This document shows positions 1 to 5,182 of a stretch of 5,904 nucleotides of DNA, piece after piece. Origin of the DNA: Euryarchaeota archaeon UBA59 (GTDB lineage: Archaea > Thermoplasmatota > Poseidoniia > Poseidoniales > Thalassarchaeaceae). The stretch lies in the NCBI GenBank assembly GCA_002505495.1, contig DAVI01000110.1, positions 1 to 5,904 on the forward strand, written 5' to 3'. Within the stretch, counting starts at the first letter, position 1. Each line of letters begins with the position of its first letter. The notes under the pieces were generated by a model. That model saw nothing but the letters and a program-made list of their open reading frames with translations, searched no databases and was not told where the DNA came from. The translations under genes were made by a program, and so were the position numbers.

Positions 1-791
1 ACCTGACCCGGCGTCACCTCCGCCCACATGTCACCATCTAGATCGATTCGAATTGTCCTGCTGTCGAGGCTGATTGCATTGGGTAGCCAGGTCATTTCCT
101 CTTGCGAGTCGAACGCGTGATGGGCTTTGGGGTAGGACTTGACCTCGATGTTAGCATTCGCCTCATCGGCCAATCCAACCACCAGTTCGAGTGGAGTGTA
201 GTCATCGTCCTCCCCGTGAAGCACCTGGATGGGCGAGTCCGACCAACGCTGCTCCTCGGGCCGCATGTGGGCGGCTGGGTAGAAGGGGAGATGGGCGGCG
301 AACCTCTCCCCATCCGGTGCAAGGGCCTCTGCGATTGGTGACCAGGCAGAGTAGAGTGCGACGGTACCTCCGAGACTCCATCCAGTCACGGCGATTCTCT
401 CTCGGTCGATTAGAGGGTGCGTGCTTAGCAACTTGAGCGCCTCAAAGGCGTCGCAGAGCATCATAGCGTGGGTCACCATCATCTGGTCCTCGACGATTTC
501 GTTCACTTGGCGAGAGTCGAAGCAGTGGACGCGGAACACCGCTATGCCCGCCTCGAGCCAGTTGCTGATGTGCTCCTCGTGGTGTTCCCTCCAACCCCTG
601 CTGCCGTGGATGGCAACCACGCAAGGAACGGCACCTGAATCAACTTCATCCGGCATCAGCAGCCATCCGAACATCGGATGCTTGGGTGTCGAGTCCAATT
701 TGCACAGAATGTGGTGGATTTCGAATGGACTGGCTGACATGTAGTCTATCCGACCAGTGCGACCGTCCGACAGGTCAGAGGAGACATCCAT
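1..791 (-). CDS. Dienelactone hydrolase-like alpha/beta hydrolase, partial (C-terminus beyond left edge)
   Basis: Reading the minus strand from ATG at 791 gives an open frame of 263 codons that continues past base 1 without a stop. The fold signature is an alpha/beta hydrolase. An oxyanion-region motif AIHGSRGW lies near residues 60-67, the nucleophile elbow GWSLGG has Ser139, a GEDDDYTP segment has a likely catalytic Asp near 196, and AHHAFD has a likely catalytic His225. Spacing and motif context match the dienelactone hydrolase family, whose classical members use Cys; this one uses Ser, as many family esterases do. No signal peptide or membrane helix is visible, so it is probably a cytosolic hydrolase of an ester, lactone or similar bond; the substrate cannot be told. 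It is the third gene of the minus-strand cluster, 10 bases after the acyltransferase stop. ATG at 740 (residue 18) is an alternative start; 791 is preferred because of its ribosome binding site and close packing. Confidence 0.9.
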   Translation of the reverse strand, partial: MDVSSDLSDGRTGRIDYMSASPFEIHHILCKLDSTPKHPMFGWLLMPDEVDSGAVPCVVAIHGSRGWREHHEEHISNWLEAGIAVFRVHCFDSRQVNEIVEDQMMVTHAMMLCDAFEALKLLSTHPLIDRERIAVTGWSLGGTVALYSAWSPIAEALAPDGERFAAHLPFYPAAHMRPEEQRWSDSPIQVLHGEDDDYTPLELVVGLADEANANIEVKSYPKAHHAFDSQEEMTWLPNAISLDSRTIRIDLDGDMWAEVTPGQ

Positions 792-800
792 GTGAATCCA

Positions 801-808
801 CTCACTCC
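801..808 (-). promoter_or_regulatory. Ribosome binding site of the hydrolase gene, overlapping the upstream stop
   Basis: The minus strand reads GGAGTGAG, close to the archaeal GGAGGTGAT consensus. The TGA inside it (804-802) is the stop codon of the upstream acyltransferase gene. Nine bases separate it from the ATG at 791. The arrangement suggests that translation of the hydrolase depends on termination of the gene before it. Confidence 0.5.
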
Positions 809-1521
809 GGCCTAGAGCCGTCCGCTCTTCTGATGCACTTGGCAGGCACTCCGCCCCACACTTCACCGGGTGGGATTTCGGTCCACTTGGTCAGCACCGC
901 GTGACCCGCCAACACCGATTCATCTCCCATGACACAGCCTGGAAGAATGGTTGAGCGCGCTCCAACGACACAGCCTTTTCCTATTTTGACCGGCGCCAAC
1001 ACGAGTTCACCTCGCTCGACCACATGTCCATTGATGATCGCTTCGCCACCGATGACGGTATCATCACCGATGGTGACCATGAAGCAGTCGTTGATACTCG
1101 AAGAGGTGATTTGAACACCGCTGCCAATCGTACATCCCATTGCCCGAAAGTAGGTGTTTGCCAGCCATGAGGGAACGGTCTGGTTTAGGAATGGTGTAGC
1201 TAGTCTGTGGAGCAGTGAGAGGAAGGCCCAGCGAACGGTGAGCGCGGATTTGAGTGGCACCCGCGCCTCGGGAAGCCTAGGCCGCAGGATGATGCCGAAG
1301 GTGCCGACGATTAGGTGGGTGGAAAGCCCCCACAGTAGGTAGGCCCCTCCCCCGCTCAAGCCGAGCCAAAGTGCCCGAACCCACAGTTGGTCGGCCGCGG
1401 TCAACTCGTAGACATGGATGAGCAGTGCTGCACCCGGTGCTGCAGCCAACCCCCAAATTGCCAAGCAGAGGGTGATGACGAGTGTGGACAGCAGATTCTG
1501 GACGAAAGCGAAGTTTCGCAT
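802..1521 (-). CDS. Membrane-anchored hexapeptide-repeat (left-handed beta-helix) acyltransferase
   Basis: This is a 239-residue protein. Residues 11-37 form a hydrophobic helix and residues 49-79 a second hydrophobic stretch. A linker rich in basic and aromatic residues follows. From about residue 128 to 232 there is a left-handed beta-helix of imperfect hexapeptide turns (TIGSGV, TIGDDTVIGG, KIGKGCVVGA, VMGDESVLAG), ending in the family-typical VWGGVPAKCIR. Such proteins transfer acetyl or other acyl groups from CoA or a carrier to sugars, amino acids or lipids. Membrane helices joined to this C-terminal fold recall the terminal region of Pls/PosA-type peptide synthetases, but no adenylation or carrier domain is present. 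The acceptor is unknown; the membrane anchor suggests a lipid-linked or envelope substrate. An in-frame ATG at 1620 would give 33 more basic residues but overlap the transporter gene by 95 bases. ATG at 1521 has a good ribosome binding site and lies 4 bases after the transporter stop, so it is preferred. Confidence 0.88.
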   Translation of the reverse strand: MRNFAFVQNLLSTLVITLCLAIWGLAAAPGAALLIHVYELTAADQLWVRALWLGLSGGGAYLLWGLSTHLIVGTFGIILRPRLPEARVPLKSALTVRWAFLSLLHRLATPFLNQTVPSWLANTYFRAMGCTIGSGVQITSSSINDCFMVTIGDDTVIGGEAIINGHVVERGELVLAPVKIGKGCVVGARSTILPGCVMGDESVLAGHAVLTKWTEIPPGEVWGGVPAKCIRRADGSRPE

Positions 1522-1524
1522 CCG

Positions 1525-1534
1525 ATCACTCCTC
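1525..1534 (-). promoter_or_regulatory. Ribosome binding site deciding the acyltransferase start
   Basis: The minus strand reads GAGGAGTGAT, nearly the full archaeal Shine-Dalgarno sequence, three bases before the ATG at 1521. The TGA within it (1528-1526) is the transporter stop codon. This supports the short start over the 95-base-overlapping ATG at 1620 and indicates translational coupling. Confidence 0.65.
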
Positions 1535-3598
1535 TTGATGAGTATTCTCTGCCGCCAGAGCCGCTGCCAGATAAGCTGCATCCTCTTTTTCAGCAACTCT
1601 AATTCCTTCCTCAAGGTCAACCCTACTGGTTAGATAAGTACCCATGAGAATGACAACCGTGACTGATAACAATGCAACTCGACTATCGAAAGTTGTGCTG
1701 GCAATTGCGTAGAGGGCTGTACCTATCATGGCTGCTGATTTTCCGAGGAATCCAAAGAATCCGAAGAACTCAGATGTGCGTGATTTCGGGGTAAGTTGTG
1801 AGAACATTGAACGAGCCTGCGCACCAGCTGAGCCCATGGCACAACCGACAAACAGTCCGAGAATAATCCATTGCATCGAGACACTGATGCCGAGAGGCGC
1901 CCATACCTTACTGCGCATGGTCGAAGCCCACCAATCAACAGGTCCGCCTTGGTCGACCATTGTAGGGTGCGTGGCTCCAACTTCTGAAGCGCCTGCAATG
2001 GCTCCATCTCCTCCGACAATGATGATGGAGAATCGATGGTCATTTGTTTCATCGAAAGCAGCAGCGAGTGCCACTGCATCCGATTCAGTAATCGTCTTGA
2101 CATCTTCTCCATCTTCGGTGGCTTGACCTGCAAGGAACGAGGCCCCAAAGATGCCAACGCCAACGAGGAGGAATGCTGCAAAGACACCCATCCAACCCAT
2201 GTTTTTCTCATGCAACCACATGAGACCGCCACCTAGTAGGACGACCATGACTAAGATGAATAAACAGACCATCAATCCGGTACCTAGCGTACTTTCTCCC
2301 GAATCTTCTACCGAATAATCGGTTTCAGGGAAGTGTTCTTGGAAGGCATCACGGAAGACCGTATCACCTTCTGAATCCTCAGAGATCCATCCCTCATATC
2401 CTCGATCATAGAGCGTAGTCATTTCATACAGGCCCGTTTCTTCATTCCACTCAAATTGGAAATCGTAGCGTTCAGCATCTTCTTCCCCCTCTAATTCGAG
2501 GGGTGCAAAACCTGCTGCAGCTACTGCGACAGCACAATAGATGAGCAGTGCCAACATCAATGCAAATTTCGTCCCCTTCTTTTTAGCCAGTTTACCGAAT
2601 ACAAAGGTCATCGGAATTGCAACGATGTTAACAGTCAACAATAGCATGACATTCATACTTGGATTAAGCCTCAACACCGACTCTCCAAATGCACTTGCCA
2701 TACTGGCGATTGTGTTCACACCATCATAGAATAGTAGATAGGCAAGTAAAAAGAATGCAAGAACTTTGAATTTCCGAATTTCCATTGCGGTTTTTCCCAC
2801 CTGCACATAAGCAATCTTTGCCGCTCCAAAAACCCGTGAAAAGTTGTTTTTCCCCAAACTTTCCCATTCCAGGTCCGATGAGATTTCTGGTTCTGGTGTC
2901 CACTTGAACATCAATGCGCCAAATCCCCACCACCACAATGCAGAGGTCACAAAGACGACAGCGATTGTGAAGTTTGTATCCCAAGTATGAATTCCATAAT
3001 CTCCACCCAACAATATGATGAGGTGGAAAATGAGCAGTATTGAACCACCCATGAATCCATACATGTAGCCCCAAGTTGAGACTTGGTCCTGGTTTTCTCT
3101 ATCACTTAGATAGGGCATGAATGAGTAATAGATGACATTACCACCAGTGAATCCGATTGTACCGATGGTGAACATCACGGCGAGAATCATGTATCCATCT
3201 GAGCCAAAGTAGGGTGCGGCTCCCATTAGTGCAGTGAATGCGATACCCACAACAGTATACCATTTAAGCAACTTTTTCTTGATTGGCATACGATCTGCAA
3301 TGACTCCTAATGCAGGCGCAGTCAAGATAACAAAAAACATCGAAAGCGTGAGGACCGTTGCATAGAACGCGTCACCGGTTTGAGTACCAGTTGCCTTGTT
3401 ATACAAACTGGCCATCAGCGCTGGTGCGATGACCGTCATCACCGTGAGTGCATAGGCTTGATTTGCCCAGTCAAAGAAATACCATCCCTTCAGTGCCTTC
3501 TTATCTTCTTCATTCATATCTCCAAGTATTTGTTTAACAACCGCAGGGTCAGTCTTCGCTTTGGTCGCACCCGCCACCCCAGCCATGTCTTCGGACAT
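1526..3598 (-). CDS. Atg22/UMF1-family MFS transporter with a large extracytoplasmic insertion
   Basis: This is a 690-residue polytopic membrane protein of the major facilitator superfamily. GWYFFDWANQAY (residues 38-49) is the hallmark of the UMF1/Atg22-like branch. A GVIADRMPIKKK loop follows TM2 (98-109), and QARSMFSQLTP...EFFGFFGFLGK (594-620) matches the conserved TM10-TM11 region. I place the twelve canonical helices near 45-66, 78-101, 112-129, 136-160, 182-199, 210-231, 279-300, 316-338, 345-365, 570-591, 612-633 and 640-656. Typical relatives are about 420-460 residues; the excess is residues 366-567, between TM9 and TM10. It comprises an acidic segment (366-438), two extra helices (439-461 and 468-491) and a second soluble segment (492-567). 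Fungal Atg22 exports amino acids from vacuoles, but most prokaryotic members have unknown substrates, so none is assigned. This is the first gene of the minus-strand cluster. Sampled stretches have lower GC than the flanking genes. No Shine-Dalgarno precedes ATG 3598; Met5 (3586) is an alternative start. Confidence 0.93.
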   Translation of the reverse strand: MSEDMAGVAGATKAKTDPAVVKQILGDMNEEDKKALKGWYFFDWANQAYALTVMTVIAPALMASLYNKATGTQTGDAFYATVLTLSMFFVILTAPALGVIADRMPIKKKLLKWYTVVGIAFTALMGAAPYFGSDGYMILAVMFTIGTIGFTGGNVIYYSFMPYLSDRENQDQVSTWGYMYGFMGGSILLIFHLIILLGGDYGIHTWDTNFTIAVVFVTSALWWWGFGALMFKWTPEPEISSDLEWESLGKNNFSRVFGAAKIAYVQVGKTAMEIRKFKVLAFFLLAYLLFYDGVNTIASMASAFGESVLRLNPSMNVMLLLTVNIVAIPMTFVFGKLAKKKGTKFALMLALLIYCAVAVAAAGFAPLELEGEEDAERYDFQFEWNEETGLYEMTTLYDRGYEGWISEDSEGDTVFRDAFQEHFPETDYSVEDSGESTLGTGLMVCLFILVMVVLLGGGLMWLHEKNMGWMGVFAAFLLVGVGIFGASFLAGQATEDGEDVKTITESDAVALAAAFDETNDHRFSIIIVGGDGAIAGASEVGATHPTMVDQGGPVDWWASTMRSKVWAPLGISVSMQWIILGLFVGCAMGSAGAQARSMFSQLTPKSRTSEFFGFFGFLGKSAAMIGTALYAIASTTFDSRVALLSVTVVILMGTYLTSRVDLEEGIRVAEKEDAAYLAAALAAENTHQEE

Positions 3599-3608
3599 GT
3601 TCGAATCG

Positions 3609-3616
3609 GTTTTAGC
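3609..3616 (-). promoter_or_regulatory. Weak TATA-like box upstream of the transporter gene
   Basis: The minus strand reads GCTAAAACC in an otherwise GC-rich gap. Its centre is about 26 bases before the ATG at 3586 (Met5 of the long reading). That is the spacing expected between an archaeal TATA box and a leaderless transcript start. The match to the consensus is weak, and the assignment is inference. Confidence 0.2.
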
Positions 3617-3662
3617 GTTGCACCCTGCGCCTGAGAGGTTCCGAGGGGTTCATGTTGAGGTG

Positions 3663-3684
3663 CCATCCCCGAGTAATCGGGTGG
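3663..3684 (+). other. Hairpin with GTAA (GNRA-type) loop in the divergent intergenic region
   Basis: CCCGA (3668-3672) and TCGGG (3677-3681) pair perfectly around the loop GTAA. CCA (3663-3665) and TGG (3682-3684) extend the stem across a two-base bulge (TC, 3666-3667). It lies 43 bases before the preferred ATG of the radical SAM gene. It could be a leader RNA structure or a protein-binding palindrome; its role is unknown. The 129-base gap around it (3599-3727) holds no gene that I can support. Confidence 0.4.
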
Positions 3685-3727
3685 TTTGGCCTTGGCAGGT
3701 GAGCACAGCGGTTGCACGAAGGGTGTG

Positions 3728-4828
3728 ATGCCCTCCAGCGAAGGGGCGGTGAAGGTTCACCATCTCGTCAAGGCGCCCGAAAATGCACCGGATTCGGTTC
3801 GGATTCGGGAGTCGTGGGATGCGACTGAACCTGCCGTCTTCTACACTACGCCCGAACTTCTTCCTGACGGTACTCCCTGCACTGCTGCGACCCTCATCTT
3901 CCGCACCAAGGGGTGCGTCTGGTGGTGGAAGTCAGGCTGCACCTTCTGCGGTTACTTCAACGACGTCCGGGACGATGTCACGCTCGACGACGTGATGGCT
4001 CAGTGGGAGCACTGCAAACGGGAGTTGAACGATTTTGAAGGCATTGACATGGTCAAGGTCTACACCTCTGGAACCTTCTTCGAGGACAGGGAGAACCCGC
4101 CTGAGTGGCAGGAGGCGATACTCCGAGAGACTCACGAAAAGGGACTCCACCTCATCGTTGAGGCGCGGGCTGAAATGTGTACTCCAGAGAAGATGGAGTG
4201 GGTCGCTGAGAGGCATCCAGGATGTGTGGTGGCAATCGGGCTTGAGGCATATGATGACGAGGTCCTGAAATTCCACTGCAACAAGGGCTTCTCGACCAAG
4301 CAATGGCACCGAGCAATCGAGACACTGCGAGCCAACGACCTCGGCGTCAAGACCTATCTCCTGTTCAAGCCGCCCTTCATGTCCGAGGGTGACGCGCTCA
4401 ACCACTGTGTCGAGTGGATTCGAGCCATCGCCCATCTCTCCGACGAGGTCAGCGTCAACCCGATGAACATCCAGAGGAGGACCATCGTCGACCGCCTGTT
4501 TCGCAACCGCGAATATCGACCACCTTGGCTATGGTCGCTGGTCGACATGATAGAGCGGGTTCACCCGGTTGACGGCCGTCTGATTGTGCACCCGACCGCA
4601 GCGGGCAAGATCCGCGGTGCGCACAACTGCGGCAAGTGCGACAGGGAGGTCGCAGCAGCCATCGAGCGCTACTCGGTATCGCTCGACCTTGCAGAGTTCA
4701 CGGGACTCGATTGTGAATGCCGAAAACGCTGGCGCTGCGAGGTCGAGTTGGACACCACCATCCCCGTCCCACTCGGTGTTGGATTGGACCGCAGAGGCGA
4801 CGATGTTGAGGCGCTGATGTCTCCCTGA
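3728..4828 (+). CDS. raSEA: Archaeosine biosynthesis radical SAM protein RaSEA
   Basis: This is a 366-residue, apparently cytosolic Elp3-like radical SAM enzyme. RaSEA works with the lysine-adding transferase ArcS to make archaeosine (G+) at position 15 in the D-loop of archaeal tRNAs: ArcS attaches lysine to preQ0, and RaSEA cleaves the adduct to leave the formamidine. Near the N-terminus, RTKGCVWWWKSGCTFCGYF supplies the 4Fe-4S/SAM cluster cysteines Cys63, Cys71 and Cys74 (C-x7-C-x2-C, the Elp3/RaSEA spacing rather than C-x3-C-x2-C). KVYTSGTFFE, LIVEARAEM and VAIGLEAYDDE follow as the radical SAM barrel strands. A C-terminal cysteine-rich part, NCGKCD then LDCECRKRWRC (Cys301, 304, 329, 331, 337), is consistent with the family. 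I start at ATG 3728, where a GTG (3725) abuts the ATG and GAAGGG lies just upstream. An in-frame TTG at 3686 would add 14 residues that lack family-like character. No other archaeosine gene is visible in the window. Confidence 0.92.
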   Translation: MPSSEGAVKVHHLVKAPENAPDSVRIRESWDATEPAVFYTTPELLPDGTPCTAATLIFRTKGCVWWWKSGCTFCGYFNDVRDDVTLDDVMAQWEHCKRELNDFEGIDMVKVYTSGTFFEDRENPPEWQEAILRETHEKGLHLIVEARAEMCTPEKMEWVAERHPGCVVAIGLEAYDDEVLKFHCNKGFSTKQWHRAIETLRANDLGVKTYLLFKPPFMSEGDALNHCVEWIRAIAHLSDEVSVNPMNIQRRTIVDRLFRNREYRPPWLWSLVDMIERVHPVDGRLIVHPTAAGKIRGAHNCGKCDREVAAAIERYSVSLDLAEFTGLDCECRKRWRCEVELDTTIPVPLGVGLDRRGDDVEALMSP

Positions 4829-4846
4829 TTTCGCACTATTCAGCCG

Positions 4847-4858
4847 CCTAAATCTTAA
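4847..4858 (+). promoter_or_regulatory. Possible TATA-like element before the small membrane gene
   Basis: CCTAAATCTTAA is the only AT-rich run in the 81-base gap after the radical SAM gene. An archaeal start about 25 bases downstream would fall near 4880, at the foot of the hairpin. The match is weak and the gap is short, so read-through from the upstream gene is equally possible. Confidence 0.22.
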
Positions 4859-4878
4859 GGACTTCTCGCAGGTCGGCA

Positions 4879-4898
4879 AGATTGCCTTTAGGCAATCT
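4879..4898 (+). other. Perfect 8-bp hairpin adjacent to a ribosome binding site
   Basis: AGATTGCC (4879-4886) and GGCAATCT (4891-4898) are exact inverted repeats around TTTA. The Shine-Dalgarno of the next gene begins two bases later. No T-run follows, so it does not look like an intrinsic terminator, and archaeal terminators generally rely on T-runs. It may be a leader structure controlling access to the ribosome binding site, an operator palindrome, or an RNA-processing site. A weaker alternative pairing, GGCA (4875-4878) with TGCC (4883-4886), would exclude the main stem. Confidence 0.5.
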
Positions 4899-4900
4899 CC

Positions 4901-4906
4901 GGTGAT
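4901..4906 (+). promoter_or_regulatory. Ribosome binding site supporting a TTG start
   Basis: GGTGAT matches the archaeal anti-Shine-Dalgarno core and lies three bases before the TTG at 4910. It favours TTG over the in-frame ATG at 4928, which is 21 bases further from this site than optimal spacing would allow. Confidence 0.6.
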
Positions 4907-4909
4907 ACC

Positions 4910-5173
4910 TTGACTGAACTACCTGAAATGACAGAGGGGAGAGACGAGCCGACGTCAGCGCGCGTCATCTTGACAATCTCCGCAATTGGCGCTCTCGCTT
5001 TCATGATGCTTTACTCCGTCCTGTACCCTGGACACCCCTTCCCGGGCTTGGGAAGCGTGCTTCCCCTGTTCAGTGAACTTGGGGACTCGGTGGTCTGGTT
5101 CTTCCTCATGGGAATAGGCCTTGGAGTGGGCATGTTGGTGGCGACTTTGCTCGGGGAGACCATTGCGGATTGA
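4910..5173 (+). CDS. Small two-helix membrane protein upstream of heme-copper oxidase subunit I
   Basis: This is an 87-residue protein that I do not recognise. An acidic N-terminus (residues 1-16) is followed by a hydrophobic helix (about 18-38), a short Pro/Gly-rich loop containing YPGHPFPGLG (39-48), and a second helix (about 60-80) rich in glycine. Both termini would be on the same side of the membrane. The start is TTG at 4910, with GGTGAT just upstream; ATG at 4928 is the alternative and would remove six residues. The stop is nine bases before the ATG of the oxidase subunit I gene, and the ribosome binding site of that gene overlaps this stop, so the two are very likely coupled. From context I infer a small accessory or assembly subunit of the terminal oxidase. 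The protein has no cysteine and only one histidine (in the loop), so it is unlikely to hold a cofactor by itself. Confidence 0.75.
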   Translation: MTELPEMTEGRDEPTSARVILTISAIGALAFMMLYSVLYPGHPFPGLGSVLPLFSELGDSVVWFFLMGIGLGVGMLVATLLGETIAD

Positions 5174-5179
5174 GGTGAT
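5172..5179 (+). promoter_or_regulatory. Strong ribosome binding site of the oxidase subunit I gene
   Basis: GAGGTGAT is an almost complete archaeal Shine-Dalgarno sequence, three bases before ATG 5183. Its first two bases are the last two bases of the upstream TGA stop (5171-5173), linking translation of the two genes. Confidence 0.75.
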
Positions 5180-5182
5180 TTC

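Noticed and set aside
421..744. 107-codon plus-strand frame at the left end
   Set aside because: It is antisense to the hydrolase gene, which has a complete Ser-Asp-His triad. The plus-strand translation shows no family features.
1522..1620. Longer acyltransferase reading from ATG 1620, overlapping the transporter gene by 95 bases
   Set aside because: The 33 added residues are basic and unrelated to the family. A near-complete Shine-Dalgarno lies directly before ATG 1521, and the 4-base spacing after the transporter stop fits the packing of the cluster.
1726..2232. 168-codon minus-strand frame inside the transporter gene
   Set aside because: It is a shifted-frame shadow of the transporter C-terminal half with an implausible composition; the overlapping frame has clear MFS motifs.
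3599..3612. GTTCGAATC resembling a tRNA T-loop
   Set aside because: The flanking bases do not form a T-stem on either strand, and no acceptor or anticodon arm can be drawn around it.
3686..3727. Upstream TTG start for the radical SAM gene
   Set aside because: The purine-rich GGGTGG is only one base from this TTG, too close to serve, and the 14 extra residues look non-coding. ATG 3728 is the better choice, though no strong Shine-Dalgarno decides it.
3932..4435. 167-codon open frame on the minus strand inside the radical SAM gene
   Set aside because: It lies wholly opposite a strongly supported gene with catalytic motifs. It has no recognisable domain or ribosome binding site and is explained by the high GC content and codon pattern of the real gene.
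4879..4898. Hairpin read as an intrinsic terminator of the radical SAM gene
   Set aside because: No run of T follows the stem; instead a ribosome binding site begins two bases later.
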